From: a virus
IMG/VR virus record: IMGVR_UViG_3300029951_000578
Coordinates: 1-40,351 of that record
Strand: one strand, 5' to 3'
Length of the DNA: 40,351 nucleotides
The notes under the pieces were generated by a model. That model searched no databases. It had not been told where the DNA came from and saw nothing but the letters and a program-made list of their open reading frames with translations. The first letter of the stretch is position 1. Each line of letters opens with the position of its first letter. Of this stretch, positions 6,984 to 15,582 are shown in pieces. The position numbers were made by a program, and so were the translations under genes.

Positions 6984-7399
6984 TTGGTTACTGCAACCGG
7001 TGCCGCTACCGTTGCCGGCGCGCCCAGCGCATTCAGCAGCGCCACCGCCGCATCGTTGATCGTCGCCGCCTGCGCGCTCACGTTCGCTGTGCTATAGCCG
7101 TTCGCCTGCAGCCACGCCAGCAGCTGCGGCTCCATGGTCGAGGCCACTGCGGCAGCCTTGGCGGTGCCGCCGCTGGCCGTCTCTCCGGCCGCCTCGCCGA
7201 TCGCCTGCAGTTTGATCGCCTCTCCCATCCAGTTGTTCAGCAGGTTCAGCCCCGCCTGCACCGGCGCTCCAAGCCCTGCAGCCGAAGCCACGGCAACCGC
7301 CACACCCTCCGCCGTCTGCACCACCGCCTCGCCCTTGGCCGAGCCCAGCCACGCGAATACCGCCTTGAAGTCTTTACCAACCGCACTCAGAAAACTCAT
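6980..7399 (-). CDS. Hypothetical Ala-rich late protein
   Basis: A 139-residue protein beginning MSFLSAVGKDFKAVFAWLGS. The start at 7399 follows GGGGGAG; the frame stays open upstream to 7837, but that part overlaps the 7465-7749 gene and does not read like protein. The N-terminus is amphipathic, with KDFKAVFAWL, followed by long Ala/Gly/Val-rich helices that are moderately hydrophobic (VQTAEGVAVAVASAAGLGAP). Such proteins occur near phage lysis genes, and a membrane-associated role is possible. No catalytic motif. Confidence 0.65.
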   Translation of the reverse strand: MSFLSAVGKDFKAVFAWLGSAKGEAVVQTAEGVAVAVASAAGLGAPVQAGLNLLNNWMGEAIKLQAIGEAAGETASGGTAKAAAVASTMEPQLLAWLQANGYSTANVSAQAATINDAAVALLNALGAPATVAAPVAVTK

Positions 7400-7464
7400 C
7401 GCTTTCGTCTCCCCCGCACTCGCGGATACCGCCACCGGCGCGCTTTGCGCCACCGGCTCTGCTG

Positions 7465-7749
7465 CTAAACTTTTGGGCTGGCTGCCTGCCCCTCCAATGT
7501 CTTCTGGCTGGCCGCCAGCTCCGCTGCCTGCGGCTGGCTGATGGGCGGCGTTACCACCACTGCCTGCGTCAGCCGGGTGTTCGTGATGTTCAGGAACTGA
7601 TGGCTCCAGTCGTAAAACCATTCGTAGGCGCTGAAGACGGCTCCCGGCACTGGCAGCGTCTTGATCCCCGCCGATACCACCCCCAGCACTCCCGCCGCGA
7701 TCGCTACCCGGTTCCCGTACAGATACGTCCACAGCGCAACTCCGTCCAT
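7465..7749 (-). CDS. Putative membrane protein next to the lysozyme gene
   Basis: A 94-residue protein with one N-terminal hydrophobic segment at about residues 13-33 (NRVAIAAGVLGVVSAGIKTL), then an aromatic region (YEWFYDWSHQFLN) and a Pro/Ala/Gln-rich tail. It follows the lysozyme gene on the same strand, beyond a strong terminator and palindrome copy 2, so it may have its own promoter in the 7750-7906 gap. A holin or spanin-like role is possible by position; the single span and short length fit but do not prove it. Confidence 0.55.
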   Translation of the reverse strand: MDGVALWTYLYGNRVAIAAGVLGVVSAGIKTLPVPGAVFSAYEWFYDWSHQFLNITNTRLTQAVVVTPPISQPQAAELAASQKTLEGQAASPKV

Positions 7750-7839
7750 CGCTCAAGCCCCTACAGCACTTCGTTCCACCGCTTCCAATAAACCTGAAAT
7801 CGTCGCCACGATCGCATGCCGACCATGCTACACCCAAAA

Positions 7840-7854
7840 TTAGAATGATTCTAA
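7840..7854. promoter_or_regulatory. PerR/Fur-like palindrome, copy 2 (perfect TTAGAATGATTCTAA)
   Basis: A perfect 15-bp 7-1-7 palindrome with A/T flanks, in the intergenic region between the lysozyme terminator and the membrane-protein gene. It abuts the T-tract of the terminator. Confidence 0.75.
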
Positions 7855-7885
7855 AAAAAATAGGGCCACCCCTCTAGGATGGCCC
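7853..7885 (-). terminator. Intrinsic terminator after the lysozyme gene
   Basis: On the minus strand GGGCCATCC pairs with GGGTGGCCC (9 bp with one G-U pair, loop TAGAG; 7863-7885), followed by TA and eight T (7853-7860). This is a textbook Rho-independent terminator 22 bases after the lysozyme stop. Confidence 0.9.
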
Positions 7886-7906
7886 GAAATCTCCGGTCCC
7901 CGCGCT

Positions 7907-8368
7907 CTACCCTACCACGCCCGCCGCGTCCGGCGTCATAAAAATCTTCCGCTCTTCCATCCTCCGGTCCAGCAGCCCGTCATTGGTCACACCCTCGGTC
8001 TTGTCCCACACCAGGAACTGGTTCGCCGCGCCCAATGCATCGTGCTGGGTCAGCAGCCGCAGCAGGGTTGATCCGGCAAACGCTCCCGCCCCGATGTTGT
8101 AGACCAGGCTCCCCAGCGCGTCGAACATGTTCTGGCTCAGCACGATGTTCTTGCTCACCAGCCCGTTCAGCGGCTCTTCCACCCGCGTCACCAGGTCCGC
8201 CGTCATCGCCGCGTCCGCCTGCGCCAGCGTCCACGCCAGCCCCACCGTCACCTCCGGCCCGGTATGCCCATAGCCGATGGTTAGGATGCCACGCTGATCG
8301 CGATACGCCTTCAACACGCACCCTTCAAAGCCCTCGATCCTCTTCCGTCCCGCCGGCGAAATCGTCAT
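7907..8368 (-). CDS. GH24 (T4-type) lysozyme, phage endolysin
   Basis: A 153-residue muramidase that cleaves peptidoglycan between N-acetylmuramic acid and N-acetylglucosamine. The N-terminus shows the family signature: Glu15 in GFEG, eight residues, Asp24 in AYRD, five residues, Thr30 in LTIGYGHTG, that is the E-x8-D-x5-T catalytic arrangement. The later FDALGSLVYNIGAGAFAGSTLL block and LDRRMEERKIF helix also match GH24 endolysins. No signal peptide or SAR segment is seen, so it should need a holin for export. A small C-terminal-TM protein lies immediately upstream and a strong terminator downstream. Confidence 0.95.
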   Translation of the reverse strand: MTISPAGRKRIEGFEGCVLKAYRDQRGILTIGYGHTGPEVTVGLAWTLAQADAAMTADLVTRVEEPLNGLVSKNIVLSQNMFDALGSLVYNIGAGAFAGSTLLRLLTQHDALGAANQFLVWDKTEGVTNDGLLDRRMEERKIFMTPDAAGVVG

Positions 8369-8392
8369 TTCAGCTCTCCCTTGCCTTCCAGC

Positions 8393-8647
8393 TTACCTGC
8401 GCACCGCAATCGCCACGATAACTCCCGCCACTCCGGTCAGAAAGGTCGCCACAAGCAGCCGCACGATCCACCTGAGACTGTTCTTTATGTCGGCCACGAT
8501 ACCCTCCATAACTTCCATGCGCGTCGTCATCCCCGGCTTTCCGTTGCCGTGATACATGTCTTTTTCCAGTCGCACGATTGTGTGCGTGTGCGGACAAGTC
8601 CCGGCCCCATTTAGCACTGCGTTTCCTCCATCTACGATGCCTGCCAT
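8393..8647 (-). CDS. Putative holin or XhlA-like small membrane protein
   Basis: An 84-residue protein directly upstream of the lysozyme gene. The C-terminal 25 residues (about 58-82) are a hydrophobic span ending in RR (LRWIVRLLVATFLTGVAGVI...), preceded by a helix MEVMEGIVADIKNSLRW. A DIK...LRW helix followed by a C-terminal span is typical of haemolysin XhlA and related phage lysis accessory proteins. The N-terminus has CPHTHT, possibly metal binding. The start at 8647 has only a weak RBS; MYHGNGK or MTTRMEV starts would remove the N-terminal part. Holin function is inferred from topology and position. Confidence 0.6.
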   Translation of the reverse strand: MAGIVDGGNAVLNGAGTCPHTHTIVRLEKDMYHGNGKPGMTTRMEVMEGIVADIKNSLRWIVRLLVATFLTGVAGVIVAIAVRR

Positions 8648-8756
8648 GAGCGCCCAGGTGGCCTTGAGGTACTACTCCCCAGCTCGCTTTTTGCTAAGTT
8701 ATTGTGTCTCACGAAGTTGGATTCGTCACTCAAAATTCATAGGCCTCGCAAATACT

Positions 8757-10775
8757 TTAGGGGGCGTATTCATAGGCTCCTATCGCGGGAGGGTTTGCGC
8801 GCGTCACGCCGGAGAAGTCAACAGGAAGGGCGCTTAGATAAACTCCCGCGCCGACCACAGCGCTTGAACTGGACGCCGGAGCCACGTTCCCATATCCATA
8901 AGGATGGTAAGTCTCATCCACCAGCCCCGGATCGCCACACACGGCCGCAGCGTCCCCCTGGTACCACGGGCAAGGCCAGTTGTTTCGCTGGCCATATGTC
9001 GCATTGTTCGTCCAGCTAGCGCCTGGATTTGTAAGCATATTCAGGTCGGTGTTCGAGTAGATTGGGGTGGGGTTCTGGCTGTTGCCTGGGTTCTCGAAGC
9101 CAACGAAGACGTTGTCGTTGAATGCCAAAGTGTTCGTGTTTCCGGTGTCAGAGGTTGCATATTCCACTTCTAGGAAGATCGCGCCTTCGGAGAAGACCGT
9201 GTTGCCCTGAAAGTAGGCTGGGTCTCCAGGGGTCACATTGATAAGCACCGCAACATTACCGGCGCGACAATAGTCTTGAAGGCGCGACCCAAAGCCTGAT
9301 GGAGTTCCCGGAATCTGCCAGGAGAAATTCGTAGTCGTTCCCGTCTCCGCCGCTGTGGTTGCATTCGAGATCGGCACCGCGGTGCCTGAAGAAGTTACCG
9401 TTACCGTCGCGGTCGCGAAGGTATTTGCTGGAATGCCGGGGCCAAGCACGACTTGTCCCTGATTGACAACGAGGGGATTTGAGGGTGAAGCGGTCGCCGT
9501 GATCGATGTAGCTCCTGAAGAAAACGTCGTCGAGAGGGGGTTGGAGCCTAGGGCATAGCAATTGCCATTGATGACGCTGTTCTGAATTGTTGCCGTCGCG
9601 CCGCCCACTTTGAGCTGGTTTCCTTCATTTCCGAAGGCGAGGACTCGCGTGTCGGTCATCGTAGACCCAGGCCCGCTGATATGCAGAGCATCGAGGCCAT
9701 CCTGCGTGTTGTAGCTCACGATGCCCTGGTCGAAGTGGACCTGCCAGCCCGGAGAAGCAGAGGCGACCGTAGCCGTCCCAAATCCATCCCCATAGCCGCC
9801 GCTGGACTGGTCGGTGCAGTCATAGGCTGGGATGGCATCGACGATGGGGTACTCTTCCGCGCATCCGTTCCAACTGATGTTGAAGTGAAATATGTTCAGC
9901 GAACCGACTCCGGTAGTCCCATCCCCTGCGTCGGCATTCCAGCCTGAGACGGGGTTGTCTACGATTGTCAGGTAGTCCGCTACTACTCCGTTCCCCGTAG
10001 ACCCGACGATTCCCCCAGCGCCCATGCCGTGAATCGCGATGTCCGTCAGAGTGTCGAAGGTCGAAGTGTTGTGAAACTGAATCCCTTGGCCAGCCCAGTC
10101 TTGGGTGTTGTCGCAACCTTGTATTTGCGACGCCCTCCCACATGCCGACCAATCCGTCATATCGAGGCAAGCCACATCCACGTAGGAGACGCCGTACATG
10201 TTCAAGACGTTATTGACCCCCATCCCGCCATGAAGCTGGGTCTTGGAAGAGTTGGAGTGGCATGCAGCGAAGTTCTCGCCCAGGAACTTGGTGTGTTGAG
10301 AAGAGGTGCCGGATGGAAAAGCAGGAGCTCCAGAGTCTCCAGGATCGCCCGCAATGCTGCACCCCGTATACGTGGAGCCGGTGTTCGCGCCTACCCTGTA
10401 CGAGACTCCTGTCCCAATCGACCCGCGGATAATCATCGTGTCTCCGCCGACAGGCAGCCATCCCCATGCCGGGAAATGGTTCCCGTCAGCATAGGTACAG
10501 TCCGTCCAAAGCATCCGCACGTCATTGAAAGCGCAGTTCTGGTCAATGCCTGTTCCGGGGTAGGGCGCATCGCCGAGTCCGTTGCACTGGCCCGTCGTTA
10601 CGTTACTGGAGTAGCGCGTTCCACCGTCCGGTCGCACATACCAAGTGTTGTTCGTCGCAGGAGGCGTTTGGGCCACGACGACAGAGCCGGAGATAACCGC
10701 CGATCCTGAAACCACAACGCCCTGCGCAAGCAATTGATGCGCGGCGACCAAGATCAAGACCAGAAGCCTTTTCAC
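8757..10775 (-). CDS. Secreted right-handed beta-helix protein, tailspike-like
   Basis: A 672-residue protein with a Sec signal peptide (MKRLLVLILVAAHQLLA, then Q). Residues about 45-160 contain WYVRPDGGTRYSSN, NQNCAFNDVR and GDTMIIRGSI, a lead-in seen in pectate-lyase-like proteins. Residues about 180-450 carry repeated short strands with Asn/Gly/Asp turns (GIQFHNTSTF, GIVGSTGNGV, ALHISGPGST, KVGGATATIQ) as in parallel beta-helix tailspikes and polysaccharide lyases. Many cysteines (more than ten) suggest disulphides and extracytoplasmic folding. A signal peptide is unusual for a tailspike. It overlaps the upstream gene by four bases. It could bind or degrade surface polysaccharide; catalytic residues cannot be assigned. 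Confidence 0.75.
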   Translation of the reverse strand: MKRLLVLILVAAHQLLAQGVVVSGSAVISGSVVVAQTPPATNNTWYVRPDGGTRYSSNVTTGQCNGLGDAPYPGTGIDQNCAFNDVRMLWTDCTYADGNHFPAWGWLPVGGDTMIIRGSIGTGVSYRVGANTGSTYTGCSIAGDPGDSGAPAFPSGTSSQHTKFLGENFAACHSNSSKTQLHGGMGVNNVLNMYGVSYVDVACLDMTDWSACGRASQIQGCDNTQDWAGQGIQFHNTSTFDTLTDIAIHGMGAGGIVGSTGNGVVADYLTIVDNPVSGWNADAGDGTTGVGSLNIFHFNISWNGCAEEYPIVDAIPAYDCTDQSSGGYGDGFGTATVASASPGWQVHFDQGIVSYNTQDGLDALHISGPGSTMTDTRVLAFGNEGNQLKVGGATATIQNSVINGNCYALGSNPLSTTFSSGATSITATASPSNPLVVNQGQVVLGPGIPANTFATATVTVTSSGTAVPISNATTAAETGTTTNFSWQIPGTPSGFGSRLQDYCRAGNVAVLINVTPGDPAYFQGNTVFSEGAIFLEVEYATSDTGNTNTLAFNDNVFVGFENPGNSQNPTPIYSNTDLNMLTNPGASWTNNATYGQRNNWPCPWYQGDAAAVCGDPGLVDETYHPYGYGNVAPASSSSAVVGAGVYLSALPVDFSGVTRANPPAIGAYEYAP

Positions 10776-11251
10776 GGCGTCACCGAGCAGGTCCCGCTTA
10801 CAATCTTTCCGGCTGAGTCAATCGTCAGCGTGTAGGCAACGGAAGCGGTAGGAGAGGCACCTAAGGCAGGGACGGTCCTTGGAGCGCCATTCACCGTCAG
10901 AGTCTGCGCCGAAGTCGTCTCCTGCACCTGCAACACCTTCGTGGTCCCTTCGGATGGATCGACGTTGCCGAACTGAGCCAGGTTGGCGACGATCGTCACC
11001 GGAGGACCGCTGGAGAGCGTCAGGGGCAGATCCCAGCATCCGCCAACCTTCACGCATGGAACAGAACCGGCATTAGTCACCGGGGTCCCTGCCGCCACGC
11101 CAAACTGCACCGTGATCGGCGATGTGCCGAAGACGACCGTATCGCCTTCGTTGGCCACGGTGAACCATACGGTGGGCTGTGGAGTGGCGACCGCTGGCGT
11201 CTGCGCGCTGGCGACTCCGCAAAACAGGGCTGCGAGGATGAGTATCTTCAT
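10772..11251 (-). CDS. Small secreted beta-rich protein
   Basis: A 159-residue protein with a clean Sec signal peptide, MKILILAALFCGVASA with cleavage predicted before QTP. The mature part is beta-rich and Thr/Val/Pro-rich, with one CVKVGGC pair in the middle and another Cys near the end, possibly disulphide-bonded; strands such as GDTVVFGTSPITVQFGVAAG suggest an immunoglobulin-like or fibre-shaft fold. The start follows TAGGAG. It lies between two larger secreted fibre-like proteins and overlaps the next start by four bases. Probably a secreted accessory fibre or adhesin component; no precise function. Confidence 0.7.
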   Translation of the reverse strand: MKILILAALFCGVASAQTPAVATPQPTVWFTVANEGDTVVFGTSPITVQFGVAAGTPVTNAGSVPCVKVGGCWDLPLTLSSGPPVTIVANLAQFGNVDPSEGTTKVLQVQETTSAQTLTVNGAPRTVPALGASPTASVAYTLTIDSAGKIVSGTCSVTP

Positions 11252-11278
11252 AAGACTCCTACCATGTTGCGTTGACTG

Positions 11279-11361
11279 TTACATCGAAAGTTGGAGCGGT
11301 GACGCATGTACAGGCGCTACGCCAATCAAAAAAAAGGAAGTGCGAAAAGTTTGATTTTCAT
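11279..11361 (-). pseudogene. Broken short signal-peptide ORF at a T8 tract
   Basis: An excellent RBS (GAGGAGGAACTT) precedes ATG 11361. The frame reads MKIKLFALPFF and then hits TGA at 11326-11328, immediately after eight T (11328-11335). A shift of one base at the T-run would continue LIGVAPVHASPLQLSM to a TAA at 11279-11281, giving a canonical signal peptide with an AxA-type (VHA) cleavage site. Either a short secreted peptide is made by slippage on the T-run, or this is a decayed gene. It sits between two signal-peptide genes. Confidence 0.4.
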
Positions 11362-11371
11362 AAGTTCCTCC

Positions 11372-14300
11372 TCAAATCGCCAACAGGTTTACGGAATATC
11401 CGGTATACGTCCATGACGAAGTGCTCTGGTTGCATACTTCTCCAGTTATCACTTTCGTGTCGGACGTAAACCCCGCGGAGATTACGATTCCGTCAGGCTC
11501 AGCGGCTGTAAATCCGGAAGCAGTATTTGAAAAACTTCCAGACACGACGGTCGTTGAACTGCCCCCCGGAAAAGTGCTGGAGCCTAAGGCTATGCAATTT
11601 CCCGGTGTCAGAGAGCCAGTACCAAGGTTGGCCTGGTACCTTCCTACCGCTACGGATGGACAATTCGTCCCTGTAGATTGGCAGACGGTATTGCCGCCAA
11701 CGGTAAGGGCCGTACCAAATGTGCCTGTAGCTGCATTGAGCGTGCCGCTCTTGTTCCCTGCCGTCCCGTTCCCCACGTCCACCACGCCCGCCGAGTCGCG
11801 AGAGAGGCCGGTGTCGGCTGCGGCGTCCGACGCTCCGCTTGCCGTCCATCCCCATATTCCTGTGGATGCAGTTGTTACCCGCATTAGCCCTCCGTGGGAG
11901 TAGATCGAGAATGGAACGGTAGAGGTCGTATTATTCAAAGCATCCAAATAATTTGGGCCCGCTCCAGTGGACCCCTCGACATAAGGGAATAGCCATGAGT
12001 CGGCTCCGCTCGGCGTGTAGGTGCCAGCAACCCCGTTGCCGCTAACCGTCGTCGCGACCGTAAGCCCTACGGTATTCAACTGGTTCAATGAAAGCGTGCC
12101 GCTGGTATTGCCCGCTGTTCCATTGCCTAGCGCTACGGAGGCTGCCCCAATCCGCGAGAAAGCGGTGTCCGCCAGCACATTGCTGGGGTTGAATCCTATA
12201 GTCTCCCCAGACGGCACGCTAAATCCGCTAGGACAGAATTGAGCAAGGGCTACGGAGGCGACAGTATCAAAGAAACCGCCGCAGGGGATGAGGGGCGTCG
12301 GAGCGCCAGACCCATTCTGGAACCAGAACGTGCCATGCCCCCCTGTAGAGGTATTAGCAATCACCTGTCCAACACTGGAAGTATTCGCACCCGTCACGCT
12401 CGTCACTACCGCCAAGGAAGGGCTGCCAGCGAAAACCTGCGTTGTTGTGAGGTTGTATGGGTTGGGCAAACCGCCTGAGCTACATCCGCTGTTGACCGGA
12501 GCCCCATAAAGGTTTCCGCAAACCACTCCAGCCGTCACGGTCGGCGCTAGTGGATATGTGATATTCGTGGCCACGGCCCATTGAGGAGACTCAAGGTTCG
12601 GCGTAGTGCCACTGCAAGTTGAAGCCCCACGAGCGAAGTATTCGCATCCGGGATCAACACTATTGAGAAATGTCCCCAGAAGAGTTTCAACCTTTGGCTG
12701 ATCGACTACGCCCAAAGCGCGCGAGAACCAATCATTCGTAAAGCTCCAAAACCCGCACTGATAATTACCAGTGCAAGGCGTGGCTGTCGAAGTGTAGGGG
12801 GGCCCTCCGGTGGTTGGGATGGTGCCCACAATGGCCCATTCAGTAGGACTCTGGAGGATGTAGCCAGCGGCATTGGTGAGCGTCGAGAAGTTCGTATCGA
12901 AGTAGTTTTCGATAGTGGTCTTCTGACCGGAAGTGAGGATGTTGGGCGGGGCCATAACAGGCGAACTGTCTGCGGCAATCGCCAGTGATGAAGAGACTAC
13001 ATCAAGGTTGGTGGAATCCTGAATTGTAGCCGCGATAAGCAGCCCTGATGTTCCATCGATTAGATTCGCCCTGATGCCTGCTACTAGCAATGCTAAGTCG
13101 TTCGTGAAGAAAGTAACATTCGTGGCATCTCCGGCAGCCGTAGCCAGTTTCAACATCTCTGCATCGTCAATCGCAGCCCATACGTTGCAGTTGGCTACCG
13201 CGCCGGTGTTGCGCATATATTCCATAAATTCAGTACCACAGACGAACTCAGATGCAACGCCAGTTCCAGGGCCAGTGGGGACGGTGTAAAGATGAGTCGA
13301 ACCGTTGCGGGGAACAAGCGCCCACGCCGCTTTGATGTGCGCCACCAGCGCCGTGTACTCCGCTGTGCAGGCCGATGAACCAATGCCGGTCTTGAGGCAG
13401 TATAGGTATAGATTCTCCGGCACCATGATGCGCCCGTCGCCCGAGGCGGTACCATTCCCCGCCCCGCAGGAGAGGTCAAACCCGGAACAATAGCTTTGGG
13501 CGTTTACGCCGCCGCTTGGGAGTACAGAAGTCGGGTAGCCCAGCGACCCGCTAAAATTGGCATCGAATTTGGTCAGCGTGTTCAACAACAAAGACGCCGG
13601 GCACTTCGCCGGGTTCCCCATGCAGGCTAAAGTTTGGTCATCAATGAATTCTCCAAAACTCGCATAAACAGGCCCAGCGGAGCAATATTGCGTGCCATCC
13701 GTAAACTTGTTGTTGCAGTTCTGGTCGAAGACGCTGTTCGCCTGCACGGTCAAAGGAGAAGCGACATTGGCGGCAGCAGGAGTGCTGATGGGGGATTGGT
13801 AGTTGACATCTCCAATCGCTGTTGCAAGTGCCCCCCCTGTAGCCGAAATCTGCACGGCCCCAAGACCCGCCGCCGCTCCGCCCCCTCCGCACAGCCCATT
13901 TGCCACGGTACAGATTGGGGAGGACGAGGAGCTAGTGATGATGTTCACGGTGTGCGTCGAGGAGATGGCCTCGAGACCTTGAACTCCCGAGCTAACCGTG
14001 CTCGCTGTACCCTCTACAGCAGTGAGTATCCCCCCGTTTCCCCCCGTGCTGCGGAGAATTTCGACTTCTCCTCCCTCTGAGGTCAGGGATCCCGCAGCGA
14101 ATGGCTCATTCGTATTGATCGTCGTGGCGTTGTCGGTAATGGAAGAATTGCCAATAGTGCCGGTGCCGGTAAATTTAGGAATGGTGTTGGGAGTTCCAGA
14201 GCCGGTTACGCCGCTGCTTGATGCTCCGACCTGCACATAGTTCGCCCCATCCGAACACTTCACGCGCACCGTCGCACCGGCAGCGATGGTCACCACCGTG

Positions 14301-14599
14301 CCCGTCAATCCGCCAAAGGTAATTGGGCCGCTTTCCGAGTTCGTTACGTCGTATGCCTGCCCGATGTTCCTCGGCGCAACGATGGTGGTGGCCGTGCCCG
14401 CGATGTTCAGCCCCTGATGCCACCATTCATTCGGCACAAGGGTATAGGTCGAACCGCTCGTGGTGACGGAATATCCGCCCAGCAGCGCCAGCCCTCCGGT
14501 ATTGCCGACCGTTCCCGGCAGCAGGGTTGTGGGCGGTGCGCTCTGGGCCCAGCACTGCATCCCGATCATCAATGCGCCCAACGCGATTAGCTGTTTCAT
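11372..14599 (-). CDS. Very large secreted tail-fibre-like protein
   Basis: A 1075-residue protein starting with a Sec signal peptide (MKQLIALGALMIGMQCWAQS). Residues about 30-330 are Gly/Thr/Ser-rich with fibre-like repeats. A central globular part (about 330-720) is rich in Cys, Trp and Tyr and helical, with DDQTLACMG, SASGD-like loops, VCGTEFMEYMRNTG and NWFS-type segments, resembling an (alpha/alpha) barrel glycosidase, though I cannot assign catalytic residues. The C-terminal third holds two copies of the phage-fibre repeat SR...VxVGNGTAGNxSGTL (about 840 and 940). Typical tail fibres lack signal peptides, so this fusion is odd. The stop is followed by the broken 11279-11361 ORF. Likely host recognition or depolymerisation. 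Confidence 0.75.
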   Translation of the reverse strand: MKQLIALGALMIGMQCWAQSAPPTTLLPGTVGNTGGLALLGGYSVTTSGSTYTLVPNEWWHQGLNIAGTATTIVAPRNIGQAYDVTNSESGPITFGGLTGTVVTIAAGATVRVKCSDGANYVQVGASSSGVTGSGTPNTIPKFTGTGTIGNSSITDNATTINTNEPFAAGSLTSEGGEVEILRSTGGNGGILTAVEGTASTVSSGVQGLEAISSTHTVNIITSSSSSPICTVANGLCGGGGAAAGLGAVQISATGGALATAIGDVNYQSPISTPAAANVASPLTVQANSVFDQNCNNKFTDGTQYCSAGPVYASFGEFIDDQTLACMGNPAKCPASLLLNTLTKFDANFSGSLGYPTSVLPSGGVNAQSYCSGFDLSCGAGNGTASGDGRIMVPENLYLYCLKTGIGSSACTAEYTALVAHIKAAWALVPRNGSTHLYTVPTGPGTGVASEFVCGTEFMEYMRNTGAVANCNVWAAIDDAEMLKLATAAGDATNVTFFTNDLALLVAGIRANLIDGTSGLLIAATIQDSTNLDVVSSSLAIAADSSPVMAPPNILTSGQKTTIENYFDTNFSTLTNAAGYILQSPTEWAIVGTIPTTGGPPYTSTATPCTGNYQCGFWSFTNDWFSRALGVVDQPKVETLLGTFLNSVDPGCEYFARGASTCSGTTPNLESPQWAVATNITYPLAPTVTAGVVCGNLYGAPVNSGCSSGGLPNPYNLTTTQVFAGSPSLAVVTSVTGANTSSVGQVIANTSTGGHGTFWFQNGSGAPTPLIPCGGFFDTVASVALAQFCPSGFSVPSGETIGFNPSNVLADTAFSRIGAASVALGNGTAGNTSGTLSLNQLNTVGLTVATTVSGNGVAGTYTPSGADSWLFPYVEGSTGAGPNYLDALNNTTSTVPFSIYSHGGLMRVTTASTGIWGWTASGASDAAADTGLSRDSAGVVDVGNGTAGNKSGTLNAATGTFGTALTVGGNTVCQSTGTNCPSVAVGRYQANLGTGSLTPGNCIALGSSTFPGGSSTTVVSGSFSNTASGFTAAEPDGIVISAGFTSDTKVITGEVCNQSTSSWTYTGYSVNLLAI

Positions 14600-15558
14600 C
14601 CTGTCACCACCACTGTGTAAATTCCCGTCCCGAAGGTGGGGCCAACGTAAAGATTCATGCTTACCGTCGCCCCATTCGTATTGACGAAGCTGACCGGAGT
14701 CGATGCCAGTGTAGCCGGAAAGCCATTCACCGAGAACGTATGCCCCGCCCCGATCAGCAGCATGTAAAAGTAGTTCCCGGTCAGGTTGAATACGAACGTC
14801 GTGCCAACCCCCTCCGCGCCCAGCTGGAAGCTAGGCAACGTTCCTGTGTCGCCCACCAGCACCGCGTTCGTGCCGCTCGCCGTCGCTCCGGTCGCGGTTC
14901 CTGACGTTCCTGTACCAGAGAAGATCCTTGGATTCCAGTTCACTACCTGCATCGCCGTCTGCGTGCCCCCCTGCGTCGCAGACAGTGTAAACGTCGTCGA
15001 CGTCGCCGTGCTGTGTGTGAACGTCCCCGTAATCGCTCCGCTGGCAAACGGCGTTGTCAGCACCAGCGGCGAGTCGATCCCGTCCGTGTTGGTGATATTG
15101 GCGCTCGCCGGCAGCTCCGAGTAGGTCGCCGCGTAGTTCGGGTTCACCAGCGCCGCGCCCAGCTCCAGCGACGCCGCTATCCCAGTAAAGCTCAGGATCG
15201 CGAATGACCCTCCACCGCCGCCATTGAAAATCTGCGTCGCCGTGCTCAGGTCTACCGTGCCCGCGCCGGTAAACCGGTACATGCCCGCCTGCACCACGTT
15301 GCGCGCATCATCCAGCATGGCAATCTCGTAGAAGGTTCCGGTCGGGGATATCTGGTCGTTCGCCCACAGCGGAAGCGAGAACACGCCGTTGGCCGAGATC
15401 ACCAACTGCTTCACCTTCGCCAGCATCGCCGTGCCCACCACCCGAGGTACTGCCAGCCCGTAGTTGCACAGCGTAATGCGCAGGCCCGCGCCGTTGTCGG
15501 CGCCGCCGCTGGTATCGTCCAGAGTCGCCGTCAGCGTAATGTTCGGCGTTGCGGGCAT
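14596..15558 (-). CDS. Putative tail or baseplate fibre protein
   Basis: A 320-residue beta-rich protein beginning MPATPNITLTATLDDTSGGA, an opening typical of phage tail-fibre attachment domains (ITLTATLxDxSG). Residues 50-115 contain FSLPLWANDQISPTGTFYEI and NVVQAGMYRFTGAGTVDLST, also common in fibre N-terminal domains, followed by a GGGGGS linker. The C-terminal half is Thr/Ser/Gly-rich. It ends with a four-base ATGA-type overlap onto the 1075-residue secreted fibre gene. It has no signal peptide, so it may be the virion-anchored adaptor for the fibre proteins downstream. Confidence 0.7.
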   Translation of the reverse strand: MPATPNITLTATLDDTSGGADNGAGLRITLCNYGLAVPRVVGTAMLAKVKQLVISANGVFSLPLWANDQISPTGTFYEIAMLDDARNVVQAGMYRFTGAGTVDLSTATQIFNGGGGGSFAILSFTGIAASLELGAALVNPNYAATYSELPASANITNTDGIDSPLVLTTPFASGAITGTFTHSTATSTTFTLSATQGGTQTAMQVVNWNPRIFSGTGTSGTATGATASGTNAVLVGDTGTLPSFQLGAEGVGTTFVFNLTGNYFYMLLIGAGHTFSVNGFPATLASTPVSFVNTNGATVSMNLYVGPTFGTGIYTVVVTG

Positions 15559-15582
15559 TGCCGGCTTTCCTCTACCCTGTCA

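Noticed and set aside
7400-7837. N-terminal extension of the 6980-7399 gene
   Set aside because: Overlaps a better membrane-protein frame, lacks protein-like text, and a good RBS supports the start at 7399.
8700-8756. Small hairpin ACGAA...TTCGT after the beta-helix gene
   Set aside because: Five-bp stem and no T-run; not a convincing terminator.
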